Below, in pieces: positions 36,470 through 45,094 of a stretch of DNA of 64,000 nucleotides. Position numbers and translations under genes: made by a program. A model generated the notes under the pieces. That model saw only the letters and a program-made list of their open reading frames with translations. It did not search any database and was not told where the DNA came from. Source of the stretch: Flavobacteriales bacterium UBA5040 (GTDB taxonomy: Bacteria > Bacteroidota > Bacteroidia > Flavobacteriales > Weeksellaceae). The first letter of the stretch is position 1. Each line of letters opens with the position of its first letter. The stretch spans positions 62,001-126,000 of the forward strand of contig DIBY01000021.1 of NCBI GenBank assembly GCA_002415135.1, written 5' to 3'.

Positions 36470-36541
36470 ATTTAGTGTATCTCAACTAGTTATTTCTCAT
36501 TTATTTTTCTGAAAACAAGTTATTTCTTCAAAAAAAAAGAG

Positions 36542-36549
36542 TATTTTTG
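36542..36549 (+). promoter_or_regulatory. -7 box TATTTTTG upstream of a lipoprotein gene
   Basis: An exact TAnnTTTG ends 13 nt before ATG 36563. The region above it is a poly-A tract. Confidence 0.4.
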
Positions 36550-36562
36550 ATAAAAAAATTAT

Positions 36563-37237
36563 ATGAAAAAAATTAACTTTCTAGGCTTAATCGCTATGCT
36601 TTCTGTCCTTGTTTCTTGTGTGTCAAATGTACCCATGAACTCAGAGTATTTTCAAAAACCTTCGAAGGTTGGGATCCTGGTGAATTTTACCGAACCACAA
36701 AAATTTAGAGAAGGATCTCAAGGATTATTGGATCTTGCCGTAACTTCTGGAGATAAATACCAGCCTCTTTTAGATGTGGCTAAAAAAGAAATCGACCGCA
36801 AGAATGAACTTGTCGCTATTTACACGGAAACTTTAAAAGCCAAAGGAAAAGAAGTAGTTATAATTGATGAAAACTTCGATTACAAAACAGCTGCAAAATT
36901 TAAAGGTGATAAAGCCGAAGGAAAAAAATATGGAACCTACGATATGCGTTACCTTAAAAAAAAATATGATGTAGATGATGTTGTCTTTGTCAATGTAAAT
37001 TGGGGCGTTATCATTAGTTATTACAGTATGGTTGAAACTGGTAGAGCTGGTTACGCACTTATTTCTAATCGTGTGATTAATTTGAATGATAACTCTTTAT
37101 ATTTCTCAAATGACAATCCTCAAGCGGTTGTAATCAAAGGAAAATGGAATACGCCGCCCAACTTTGACAATGCAAAAAGCAAAATTGAAGAAGCTTTAAA
37201 TAAAGCGATTGAGGTTGAGAAAACCATTTTCAAATAA
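36563..37237 (+). CDS. Lipoprotein of unknown function
   Basis: A 224-residue protein. The lipobox is LIAMLSVLVSC (Cys near residue 19). The mature part has alternating strands and helices (VGILVNFTEPQKF, ETLKAKGKEVVIIDENF, YDVDDVVFVNVNWGVIISYY). I cannot assign a family. It stands alone between two terminators. Confidence 0.7.
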   Translation: MKKINFLGLIAMLSVLVSCVSNVPMNSEYFQKPSKVGILVNFTEPQKFREGSQGLLDLAVTSGDKYQPLLDVAKKEIDRKNELVAIYTETLKAKGKEVVIIDENFDYKTAAKFKGDKAEGKKYGTYDMRYLKKKYDVDDVVFVNVNWGVIISYYSMVETGRAGYALISNRVINLNDNSLYFSNDNPQAVVIKGKWNTPPNFDNAKSKIEEALNKAIEVEKTIFK

Positions 37238-37260
37238 TCAATCTCGTTCCAAATAATAGA

Positions 37261-37290
37261 AAAGCCCGAATTTAATCGGGCTTTTTTTTG
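37261..37290 (+). terminator. Intrinsic terminator after the lipoprotein gene
   Basis: Arms AAAAGCCCGA and TCGGGCTTTT (6-nt loop) followed by T. Confidence 0.88.
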
Positions 37291-37413
37291 TTAAATTTTA
37301 TTTAAGAATTGACAGTTCAGAAATTAGTTCAAATACCTTTGATTAAAAGCGATAGATTATAATTAAGATATGTTTATATAATTTTGAGAATCGTATTTTA
37401 AAACTATTTTAAT

Positions 37414-37421
37414 TATTTTTG
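37414..37421 (+). promoter_or_regulatory. -7 box TATTTTTG upstream of prfB
   Basis: An exact TAnnTTTG ends 8 nt before ATG 37430, predicting a leader of only a few bases. Confidence 0.4.
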
Positions 37422-37429
37422 CAATACTT

Positions 37430-38542
37430 ATGATCAACAGCGACCAAATAAAAGACGTTCAAGCCAGAATTGGCGAATTGTATAAATATTTACAAATCGA
37501 ACGCAAGCAAATTGAAATTTCTAACGACGAAGAAAAAACCGTCTCTCCTGAATTTTGGGATAATCCGAAAGCAGCTGAAATTTTTATGAAGCAACTTCGG
37601 TCCAAGAAAAAATGGGTCAATGATTACGAAGAAATTTTTGCCCGTTTTGAAGATATTCAGGTCTTAATGGATTTTGCAAAAGAAGATATAGATTCTGAGA
37701 AAGAACTGAACGAATCTTTTCCAGTGCTTTTACAAAAGATTGAAGATTTAGAATTCAAAAATATGCTTTCTAATGAAGGCGATGAACTTTCAGCCGTACT
37801 TCAAATTACGGCTGGAGCAGGTGGTACAGAATCTTGTGACTGGGCATCAATGCTCATGAGAATGTACACCATGTGGGCTGATAACCAAGGTTATAAAATA
37901 CGTGAACTGAATTACCAGGACGGTGAGGTTGCTGGAATTAAAACAGTGACTTTAGAAATTGATGGTGAATTTGCGTTCGGGTATTTGCGCGGTGAAAATG
38001 GCGTCCACCGTTTGGTGAGGATCTCGCCTTTTGATTCCAACGCAAAACGGCATACCAGTTTTGTGTCGGTTTATGTTTATCCGCTGGTTGATGATACCAT
38101 TGAAATAAATATTAATCCAGCTGATATCTCTTTTGAAACCATGCGTTCCAGTGGCGCGGGTGGGCAAAACGTGAATAAAGTAGAAACCGCAGTTCGACTT
38201 CGGCACGCGCCAACTGGAATTATTATCGAAAATTCCGAATCCCGTTCTCAGCTTCAAAATAAAGAAAAAGCGATGCAATTGTTGCGCTCCCGTTTATATG
38301 AAATGGAACTAGAAGAACGTATGAAAGCCAGAACTGAAATTGAAGCCGGAAAAATGAAAATCGAGTGGGGAAGTCAGATCCGGAATTACGTGATGCATCC
38401 GTATAAATTGGTGAAAGACGTTCGGTCTGGTCACGAAACTTCTGATGTTGATGGCGTAATGAATGGAAATTTAACACCGTTTCTAAAAGCCTTCCTGATG
38501 GCAGATGGAACTGCAGTTTCTGAAGACGATTTTACACTTTAA
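37430..38542 (+). CDS. prfB: Peptide chain release factor 2
   Basis: A 370-residue protein, the normal RF2 length. The stop-recognition tripeptide SPF is in VRISPFDSNAKRHTSF, and the peptidyl-tRNA hydrolysis motif GGQ is in SSGAGGQNVNKVETAVR. The C-terminus includes DGVMNGNLTPFLKAFL. It reads UGA and UAA. The frame is continuous: the in-frame UGA and slippery CUU of the classical RF2 frameshift (expected near codon 26) are absent, so this copy is not autoregulated by frameshifting. Confidence 0.96.
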   Translation: MINSDQIKDVQARIGELYKYLQIERKQIEISNDEEKTVSPEFWDNPKAAEIFMKQLRSKKKWVNDYEEIFARFEDIQVLMDFAKEDIDSEKELNESFPVLLQKIEDLEFKNMLSNEGDELSAVLQITAGAGGTESCDWASMLMRMYTMWADNQGYKIRELNYQDGEVAGIKTVTLEIDGEFAFGYLRGENGVHRLVRISPFDSNAKRHTSFVSVYVYPLVDDTIEININPADISFETMRSSGAGGQNVNKVETAVRLRHAPTGIIIENSESRSQLQNKEKAMQLLRSRLYEMELEERMKARTEIEAGKMKIEWGSQIRNYVMHPYKLVKDVRSGHETSDVDGVMNGNLTPFLKAFLMADGTAVSEDDFTL

Positions 38543-38583
38543 ATTATATTGAAAGTTTTAAGATTTAAAATAATATTAAAATT

Positions 38584-39552
38584 TTGAAAGAAATAATCAC
38601 TCAATTTTTCAATAACTATGGTTTGTTTAGTCCGTTGGATTTTGCAGATCCGGTTACTTATTTTGTTCCCGGATTTATCCTTTTAATTTTGGGCGAAACA
38701 TTTTTGTATCAAATTCCTCAGAAATTATTCACCAAAAAACTCGTAAAAGATGAACTTTCCAGCGTTGGATTAGGTTTAGGCGCCATGTTTTTGGATTTTG
38801 GAATGAAGGCTATTTCGCTTTCCTATTTTTTCTGGATTTACAATCATTTAAGATTGACCAATATTTTTGGAATTGAAAATTTTTCAGAATTTTTCACTTT
38901 AAAATGGCAGCTCGAACATTGGTGGTTATGGATTTTGGTTTTGATCGTTCAGGATTTTGGCTTTTATTGGCACCATCGTTTGAGTCATAAAATTCGGCTT
39001 CTTTGGACGGGACATGTTAACCATCACTCTGCGACGCACCTCAGTTTTGCGATTGCTCTACGACAAGGTTGGTTCGAAATTGTCTACCGTGATATTTGGT
39101 ATATTCCTTTTGTTTTGCTTGGTTTTCATCCGATTATGATTGTGATGATGCATCAGATTAATTTAATTTATCAGTTTTGGCCGCATACCAATGCGATCGG
39201 AAAACTCGGGTGGTTTGATAAAATTTTCAATTCACCTTCCAATCACCGCGTTCATCATTCCCGAAAAATTGAAGATTTAGACAAAAATTATGGAGGAATA
39301 TTGATGGTCTGGGATCATCTTTTTGGAACTTATAGATCTGAAGATCAAAAAATTGAGGAGTACGGAATTCTGCATAACATTCAAACGCACAATGTTTTTC
39401 ATATCGTTTTCGATGAATTTGGGAATTTAGTAAGAGATGTGAAATCTGCTCCTGATTTTCGAGCGAAATTGAACTATATTTTCAAAGCTCCTGGTTGGAA
39501 TCACATCGGAAAAGATGAGCGGATCGCCACCTTGCAAAAGAATTCAAATTAA
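38584..39552 (+). CDS. Sterol desaturase/fatty-acid hydroxylase superfamily protein
   Basis: A 322-residue membrane protein with the His-box di-iron set: YWHHRLSHK, GHVNHHSATH, a middle His in MMHQINLIYQFWPH and NHRVHHSRKIEDLDKNYGG. About four membrane segments surround them. It is likely an O2-dependent hydroxylase or desaturase of a lipid; the substrate is unknown. The start is TTG 38584, since no ATG is available before the conserved N-terminal helix (next Met near residue 77). DedA follows 74 bp later. Confidence 0.88.
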   Translation: MKEIITQFFNNYGLFSPLDFADPVTYFVPGFILLILGETFLYQIPQKLFTKKLVKDELSSVGLGLGAMFLDFGMKAISLSYFFWIYNHLRLTNIFGIENFSEFFTLKWQLEHWWLWILVLIVQDFGFYWHHRLSHKIRLLWTGHVNHHSATHLSFAIALRQGWFEIVYRDIWYIPFVLLGFHPIMIVMMHQINLIYQFWPHTNAIGKLGWFDKIFNSPSNHRVHHSRKIEDLDKNYGGILMVWDHLFGTYRSEDQKIEEYGILHNIQTHNVFHIVFDEFGNLVRDVKSAPDFRAKLNYIFKAPGWNHIGKDERIATLQKNSN

Positions 39553-39601
39553 ATATATGTTAAATCATCTTAAATAATTTTCATTACCGATTTTAATAAA
39601 G

Positions 39602-39609
39602 TATTTTTG
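39602..39609 (+). promoter_or_regulatory. -7 box TATTTTTG upstream of the DedA gene
   Basis: An exact TAnnTTTG ends 17 nt before ATG 39627. Confidence 0.4.
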
Positions 39610-39626
39610 TTTTTTTTAGAAAATAT

Positions 39627-40322
39627 ATGGAAAACTTTGAAAGTTGGAAGGATCTTTTAAATCCTGAATTTTATATACAGATGGGCGGTTTTTGGCTGAT
39701 CTTGTTCATTATCTTCGCAGAAACTGGTTTATTCGTAGGATTTTTTCTGCCTGGTGACAGTTTACTTTTTGTATCTGGAATTTACGCCGTAGAAATTATC
39801 AAAGAAACTTTCGGTTCCACTGGAAGTGATTTATTAGACACCACTATTTTAGCAACTTCTGTCGCAATTGCTGCCGTGATCGGAAATGAAATTGGTTATT
39901 GGTTTGGTTTAAAAGCAGGTCCTGCTTTATATAAAAGAGAAGATTCATTTCTTTTCAAAAAGAAATACCTTTTCCAGGCGCATGATTTTTTCGAAGAACA
40001 TGGTGCGCTGGCTGTAATCATGGCGAGATTCTTACCAATCGTAAGAACCTTCACACCAATTGTAGCTGGAATTGTGAAAATGGATAAAGGTCGATTTTTT
40101 ATCGACAATGTGATCGGTGCTTTCCTATGGTCATTCTCTTTAATTTTCGCCGGACATTATTTAGATGCTTTGTTCAAAACTCAATTTGATATTGATTTGA
40201 AATCGCACTTAGAAATGATCATCATTATTATTGTATTGATTACCACCGTTCCAATTATCGCTAAATTCTTCTTCGGCAAAAAGAAAGAGGTTGTTGATGA
40301 TGAAATTGATACGCACGTATAA
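39627..40322 (+). CDS. DedA-family membrane protein
   Basis: A 231-residue protein. DedA hallmarks: GLFVGFFLPGDSLLFVSG near the N-terminus, GNEIGYWFGLKAGPALY and ARFLPIVRTFTPIVAGIVKM with the FxRxxxP motif, then VIGAFLWSF. DedA proteins move undecaprenyl phosphate or phospholipid between leaflets and support the proton gradient. Terminator follows. Confidence 0.92.
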   Translation: MENFESWKDLLNPEFYIQMGGFWLILFIIFAETGLFVGFFLPGDSLLFVSGIYAVEIIKETFGSTGSDLLDTTILATSVAIAAVIGNEIGYWFGLKAGPALYKREDSFLFKKKYLFQAHDFFEEHGALAVIMARFLPIVRTFTPIVAGIVKMDKGRFFIDNVIGAFLWSFSLIFAGHYLDALFKTQFDIDLKSHLEMIIIIIVLITTVPIIAKFFFGKKKEVVDDEIDTHV

Positions 40323-40341
40323 AAATATCTTCACATAAAGT

Positions 40342-40375
40342 AAAACAGCATTCTTTTCGGAATGCTGTTTTTTAT
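40342..40375. terminator. Terminator between DedA and the convergent small gene
   Basis: Arms AAAACAGCATTC and GAATGCTGTTTT (6-nt loop) followed by T on the plus strand. Confidence 0.85.
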
Positions 40376-40425
40376 TTCAAAGTTGAAGTTCAAATAATTT
40401 CATTTGCTTAAAAGGATGAGCAAAT

Positions 40426-40794
40426 TTATTTGGTATGACTTTTAAGTCGCTCAATAAGCATGGTGATTATTCTTCTATTATAATCTTTGCTTTGAGTTGC
40501 GTAAACTGCAATTTCTTCGATTATAAATAGACCAATCGTAATGCCGATAAAGGTGTTTTTAAGAACCATATCTTTTTGTAAGCTTTGTTCGATAAACGTT
40601 CTCTTCTTCGCTCCTGACAACGTTTCATAATCTGATTTTTGACGCATTGCGTAACTTTCAAATAAAGCAACATACAGGTCGTTTTGTAATTTTAAAATCG
40701 GTCTTAAAGTTTGGTTTTGAAAGTTTTCTACTTCGGTACTTTCTTCTGAAATTGGAATATCTAAAGTTGGTCTTAGGTCTAATTTAGTCGTCAT
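40426..40794 (-). CDS. Conserved small protein with one membrane-like segment
   Basis: A 122-residue protein. Helical: NFQNQTLRPILKLQNDLYVALFESYAM, KKRTFIEQSLQKDMVLKNTFIGITIGLF and a basic C-terminus. One moderately hydrophobic segment is seen (IGITIGLFIIEEIAVY). I recognise it only as a Flavobacteriia-type hypothetical; homologues carry misleading enzyme names. No operon partner. Confidence 0.65.
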   Translation of the reverse strand: MTTKLDLRPTLDIPISEESTEVENFQNQTLRPILKLQNDLYVALFESYAMRQKSDYETLSGAKKRTFIEQSLQKDMVLKNTFIGITIGLFIIEEIAVYATQSKDYNRRIITMLIERLKSHTK

Positions 40795-40948
40795 CTTTAT
40801 TTCTGGTGTCTTTTAAGTTTGTGGTGTAAATTTAAGTGATTTTCTCTTAAATTGATAAGCAATTCTTGCAGAGGAATTAGTGCTTAAATGTAATTCTAAT
40901 ATCACTTTTAATGAAAAATTTTTGAGCTTGTTAGAATCGTAGTATTAA

Positions 40949-42340
40949 TTATTCCTTGTACATTTCCGTAAATAGAGTGTTGAGCGATTCTGAATAAGTT
41001 GGATGTGAAAATATGGTCGTCGATAAATCTTTAGCAGGAATTTTACCGTGCATCGCCATTTGGATGACCGAGGCAATTTCTCCACCTTCTGTACAGACAA
41101 TGCTCGCACCTAAAATTAATCCAGTTTCTTTATCTACAATCGCTTTCCAAAGTCCTTGCGGTTCTCCTGTTTCAATACCTCGTGTAATTCTTTTGCCTTC
41201 AATTTTTATTACTTTAAAATTCAAGCCTTTTTTTGTTGCTTGATCTTCAGATAAACCGACCCTTCCTAATTGTGGATCTGTAAACATGGTATAAGGAACA
41301 ATTCTTCCTTTTGTAGATGCGTTTCCTTTGTGTAAAAGATTGGTTCGAAGGATCACGAAATCGTTATAGGCAATGTGGGTAAATTGCGGACCGCCATTAA
41401 TATCACCTAAAGCATAAATCCCTTCGATATTAGTTTCCAGTTTTTTATTTACTTTTATATATCCTTTTTTGTCCAGTTTTATTCCGGCAGCTTTTACATT
41501 GAGACCATCAGCATTGGATTCCCGTCCAGTTGCAACCAAAAGATGAGTTCCGGAAATAGACGTTTTTTTATCATCTGCACTGTAAGTTACCTTGACTTCT
41601 TTACCGGCTTTTTCTACCATCTCAACGGAACAATTGAGTAAAAAATGAAGTCCGTCGGCTTCCAAAAGCTCTTGCAATGATTCAGCAATATCCTGATCTT
41701 CGCCGGACATAATTTGCGAAGCGGTTTCAATGATCGTTACGTCACTGCCGAATCGACTGTACATTTGCCCAAGTTCCAAACCAATATAACCCGCACCGAT
41801 TACAATTAATTTTTCCGGTATTTCTTCAAGAGCAAGAATTCCACTGGAGTCATACCATTTTACCTCATCCAAACCTTTAATTTTTGGCACCGCTGGACGG
41901 GCACCTGCATCAATAAATATATAGGGTGCAGTAAACTCTTGTGTCGTACCATTTTTCTTTTTAACAATCACTTTTTTCTTGCTGCTAAAAGAAGCAGTTC
42001 CATAAACAAGCTCCAGGTTTTCTGCGGCAGCAGTCCGTTTCAGTAAACCTTCTTTGGAATCCTTAACGATCTTATCTTTTCTCTTTTGAGTCGTTCCAAA
42101 ATCTATTTTAAGATCAGAAACTGAAATTCCGTGTTTTTCTGCGGTATTAATAGCGTTCATTACTTTCGCGGAAGCTATTAACGTTTTTGTCGGAGTGCAG
42201 CCAACGTTCAAACAAGGTCCACCGAGGTCCGCTTCAGATTTTTCAATCATGACCGTTTTCCAGCCTGCTTCTGACAGTTTTTCCGAAAGCGGTTTGGCGG
42301 CTTGTCCGGACCCAATTATAATTGCATCTTTTTTGATCAT
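40949..42340 (-). CDS. MerA/lipoamide-dehydrogenase-like pyridine nucleotide-disulfide oxidoreductase
   Basis: A 463-residue flavoprotein. FAD fold: DAIIIGSGQAAKPLSEKL. The redox pair is GGPCLNVGCTPTK (Cys 43 and 48). The NAD(P) fold is VIGAGYIGLELGQMY, and the C-terminal active-site His-Glu region is FSHPTYSESL. It lacks the MerA C-terminal Cys-Cys pair and the N-terminal HMA domain, so mercuric reduction is not supported despite the usual database name. It is divergent from arsR, so a role in metal(loid) or disulfide stress is possible. Confidence 0.85.
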   Translation of the reverse strand: MIKKDAIIIGSGQAAKPLSEKLSEAGWKTVMIEKSEADLGGPCLNVGCTPTKTLIASAKVMNAINTAEKHGISVSDLKIDFGTTQKRKDKIVKDSKEGLLKRTAAAENLELVYGTASFSSKKKVIVKKKNGTTQEFTAPYIFIDAGARPAVPKIKGLDEVKWYDSSGILALEEIPEKLIVIGAGYIGLELGQMYSRFGSDVTIIETASQIMSGEDQDIAESLQELLEADGLHFLLNCSVEMVEKAGKEVKVTYSADDKKTSISGTHLLVATGRESNADGLNVKAAGIKLDKKGYIKVNKKLETNIEGIYALGDINGGPQFTHIAYNDFVILRTNLLHKGNASTKGRIVPYTMFTDPQLGRVGLSEDQATKKGLNFKVIKIEGKRITRGIETGEPQGLWKAIVDKETGLILGASIVCTEGGEIASVIQMAMHGKIPAKDLSTTIFSHPTYSESLNTLFTEMYKE

Positions 42341-42572
42341 TGGTCTATTTTTAAATTTGTTTTGAAATTATGGTTGAAGTAATTGAATTCGTTAGTCCAA
42401 TTTGAAGACGAACCAATATACATAATTTAAAAATGTTATCGTGTAAATTGAAACGCTTTGAGCTACTCAATTGATTTTAAACAAACTAGAGGATGTTTTT
42501 GATAATAATTTTTAACTTCAGAAAGAAAAATTTTAAAATTAATACAGAAATATTTACGTCACTTTAATTCTT

Positions 42573-42590
42573 TATCGTAATATTGCAATA
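42573..42590 (+). promoter_or_regulatory. Putative ArsR operator
   Basis: An imperfect 18-bp dyad (TATCGTAATATTGCAATA, 14 of 18 positions symmetric) includes most of a perfect core ATATTGCAATAT (42580-42591), 13 bp before the arsR ATG. The position and symmetry fit autoregulation by ArsR/SmtB proteins. Confidence 0.5.
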
Positions 42591-42603
42591 TAGAAATAAC
42601 AAT

Positions 42604-42933
42604 ATGGGAGCGAGTAAAACAGAACACTTTACAGAAGAGCAAAATGAAATGGCAAAGATTGCAAAAGCGTTGGCACATCCGGCCAGAATTGCGATTCTGG
42701 AACATCTTTTAAAAGTGAATGAATGTATTTGTGGGGATATCGTTTCCGAACTTCCGTTGGCTCAGGCAACGATTTCTCAACATTTGAAAGAAATGAAAAA
42801 CGCTGGAATCATCAAAGGAACGATCGACGGCAATTCTGTTTGCTATTGTGCGGACGAGAAAACCATCGAAAAACTTCATCTTTATTTTAAAGAAATTTCA
42901 ATACAGTTATCCGAAAGAATCTCGTGTTGTTAA
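42604..42933 (+). CDS. arsR: ArsR-family metalloregulator
   Basis: A 109-residue winged-helix protein. ALAHPARIAILEHLLKVNECICGDIVSEL carries the ECICGD element, i.e. a CxC as in As(III)-sensing ArsR proteins. The recognition helix is LAQATISQHLKEMKNAGII and the tail ends SCC. ATG 42604 is preferred to TTG 42583, which lies inside the operator dyad. It is followed 79 bp downstream by arsM. Confidence 0.9.
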   Translation: MGASKTEHFTEEQNEMAKIAKALAHPARIAILEHLLKVNECICGDIVSELPLAQATISQHLKEMKNAGIIKGTIDGNSVCYCADEKTIEKLHLYFKEISIQLSERISCC

Positions 42934-42960
42934 TTGTAGAAAAATATCCAATCATTTATT

Positions 42961-43009
42961 ACCCAACACCCAACACCCAACACCTAACACCCAACATCTA
43001 ACACCCAAA
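42961..43009 (+). repeat. Heptanucleotide tandem repeat (ACCCAAC)7 before arsM
   Basis: Seven units of 7 bp: four exact ACCCAAC copies, then ACCTAAC, ATCTAAC and a degenerate last unit ending just 3 bp before ATG 43013. It fills the arsM leader, so copy-number change would alter the spacing between any ribosome-binding region and the start. Confidence 0.85.
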
Positions 43010-43012
43010 ATC

Positions 43013-43846
43013 ATGGATACCAACGAACAAATCAAAGAAATGGTAAAGCAGAAATACAGTGAAATTGCTTTGCAGGACCAGGAAACCAATGCTTCTTCTT
43101 GCTGCGGAAGTGGCGGCTGCACCACTGAAGTTTACAATGTAATGAGTGACGAATACGACCACTTGGAAGGTTACAGCGCAGATGCTGATTTGAAATTAGG
43201 TTGCGGTTTACCAACCGAGTTTGCTAAAATTCAACCCGGGAATACAGTTGTTGATTTAGGAAGTGGTGCCGGAAATGATTGTTTCGTAGCCAGACATGAA
43301 ACTGGTGAAACCGGGAAAGTGATCGGAATTGACTTCACGCCAGAAATGATCGACAAAGCCAGACTAAATGCTGATAAACTGAAATATAATAACGTAGAAT
43401 TCAGATTAGGTGATATTGAAAATATTCCGACTATGAGTAATATCGCTGATGTTGTCGTAAGTAATTGTGTGATGAACCTCGTGCCCAATAAACCAAAAGC
43501 ATTTAGTGAGGTTCACCGTATTTTAAAAGTGGGCGGACATTTCAGTATTTCAGATATTGTATTGACCGGTAATCTCCCGGAAAAAATTAAAAATGCTGCA
43601 GAAATGTACGCAGGATGTGTGGCAAGTGCCATTCAGAAAGACGAGTATTTAGACATTATTAAAAATTCTGGGTTTAAAAACATCACGCTTCAAAAAGAAA
43701 AACCGATTATCATTCCAAATGATATTTTGAAAAACTATCTGAACGAAGACGAGATTGAAACCTATAATTCTAATAAAAATATTATTTTCAGTATTACGGT
43801 TTACGCCGAGAAACAAGATGAATGTTGTGGTCCGACTTGTTGCTAA
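43013..43846 (+). CDS. arsM: Arsenite S-adenosylmethyltransferase ArsM
   Basis: A 277-residue protein. The SAM site is VVDLGSGAGNDCFVA. The three catalytic Cys of ArsM enzymes are present at about 64 (KLGCGLPTE), 152 (VVSNCVMNLVP) and 202 (MYAGCVASA). Extra Cys groups SSCCGSGGC (30, 31, 36) and a C-terminal CCGPTCC could bind As(III). It converts arsenite to methylated forms. The start at 43013 follows the heptamer repeat; an upstream frame reaching 42848 is an artefact through the repeat. Confidence 0.93.
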   Translation: MDTNEQIKEMVKQKYSEIALQDQETNASSCCGSGGCTTEVYNVMSDEYDHLEGYSADADLKLGCGLPTEFAKIQPGNTVVDLGSGAGNDCFVARHETGETGKVIGIDFTPEMIDKARLNADKLKYNNVEFRLGDIENIPTMSNIADVVVSNCVMNLVPNKPKAFSEVHRILKVGGHFSISDIVLTGNLPEKIKNAAEMYAGCVASAIQKDEYLDIIKNSGFKNITLQKEKPIIIPNDILKNYLNEDEIETYNSNKNIIFSITVYAEKQDECCGPTCC

Positions 43847-43877
43847 AATTCTATTTCTAGTGAAAATCGCTTTAATA

Positions 43878-43907
43878 AAAAAAGCAAGATTAATTTCTTG
43901 CTTTTTT
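43878..43907. terminator. Bidirectional terminator between arsM and the SDR gene
   Basis: Arms AAAAAAGCAAGA and TCTTGCTTTTTT give T-runs on both strands between two convergent stops (43846 plus, 43928 minus). Confidence 0.85.
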
Positions 43908-43927
43908 CGTTTTTAAAGACCGTGATC

Positions 43928-44914
43928 TTATTTACTTTTAGATTTCATATATAGAAATCCGATGGCGATTCCGGTGACCATCATCAAAATCGTTTTCTGT
44001 TTTTTTGTTGGAACGGGAAGGGCCATTTTCCCATAAATTCTCATCGGATCTTTGGATGGATAATTAACGTTACCGTCGGTGTTCGTGTTAGCATCTTCTT
44101 TCATCACTAATCTCAACGCTGCAGAAGCAGTATTAATGATCGCCCGTGGAAATAATCCGTAAAGTATTTTAGAAATCTGCGCATAACCATCGGTAATAAT
44201 ACTTTTTTTCGGGTTCTTAGCCGCTGCAACCATTTGTGCCGCCAATTCTCGTGGGTCCACTGAAAATGGAGGAATCTTGAAATCCAACCCAGAATATTTT
44301 GCGGAGTGGGTATTTCCCGTTGACCTTTGAATTCCAGGATATAATCCAACTATATGAATATTTGGTTCATCAGAAACTTCACCCTGCAGTCCTTCTACCA
44401 TGCCTCGAATTCCAAATTTTGTACTTGAATAGGCCGTCGAATAAGGAGCGGGCATCCAACCACCAATGGATACGTTGTTAATTAAAATTCCTTCTTTCTG
44501 TTTTTTGAAGATTGGCAGTACGGAATGAGCACCGTGCAAAAATCCTAATAAATTAGTTTTCACTACTTGATCCATAGTTTCAATGGGTATTTCTTCAAAT
44601 TTACCACTTGCCATTACGCCAGCATTGTTTACCCAAATGTCAATTCTTCCATTAAATTGTAAAGCTTTTTCTGCCAGATGTTTAACCTGTTGTGCATCGG
44701 AAACATCGGTCTGAACGCCTAATGCAACTACTTCTAAGTCGTGACATAAAGCAACAGTTTCATCTAATCCTTCTTGTCCTCTGGCAGCAACTACAACGTT
44801 GCAACCCTCCAAGGCAAACGCTTCTGCCGCAGCTCTACCAACGCCACTTGTTCCACCGGTGATTACTACTGTTTTGCCACGTAATTCTCCGTATCTTATT
44901 TCTTGATTTTCCAT
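43928..44914 (-). CDS. Short-chain dehydrogenase/reductase with C-terminal membrane helix
   Basis: A 328-residue protein, longer than classical SDRs (about 250). Cofactor motif: VVITGGTSGVGRAAAEAF. NNAG motif: VNNAGVMASGKF. Active site: Ser in NNVSIGGW, then YSTAYSSTKFGIRG (Tyr and Lys). An extra 80 residues end in a hydrophobic helix (ILMMVTGIAIGFLYM) and basic tail. The substrate is unknown. Confidence 0.88.
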   Translation of the reverse strand: MENQEIRYGELRGKTVVITGGTSGVGRAAAEAFALEGCNVVVAARGQEGLDETVALCHDLEVVALGVQTDVSDAQQVKHLAEKALQFNGRIDIWVNNAGVMASGKFEEIPIETMDQVVKTNLLGFLHGAHSVLPIFKKQKEGILINNVSIGGWMPAPYSTAYSSTKFGIRGMVEGLQGEVSDEPNIHIVGLYPGIQRSTGNTHSAKYSGLDFKIPPFSVDPRELAAQMVAAAKNPKKSIITDGYAQISKILYGLFPRAIINTASAALRLVMKEDANTNTDGNVNYPSKDPMRIYGKMALPVPTKKQKTILMMVTGIAIGFLYMKSKSK

Positions 44915-45058
44915 AATAATAAATTGTAAATGTTAGATTGATGCTTTACTACTATCAATTATTATGCAATTCATTTCTTAAACTAAAGCTGATCCATTTT
45001 AATGAGGGGATTCTGTGTAAAAATGAAATCATTTGTTAAATGGTATCTGTTAATTTTA

Positions 45059-45066
45059 TAAATTTG
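45059..45066 (+). promoter_or_regulatory. -7 box TAAATTTG upstream of the TPR gene
   Basis: An exact TAnnTTTG with a TTTG 23 bp upstream (45032-45035), a slightly long but plausible -33 partner. Confidence 0.45.
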
Positions 45067-45094
45067 AGATTCTGCTCTTTTTAACAATAACGAA

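Noticed and set aside
40949..42340. True mercuric reductase (merA)
   Set aside because: No C-terminal Cys pair, no HMA domain, no merR/merT nearby.
42848..43012. Longer ArsM N-terminus
   Set aside because: The added 55 residues come from arsR read in another frame and from the ACCCAAC repeat; ATG 43013 begins a typical ArsM.
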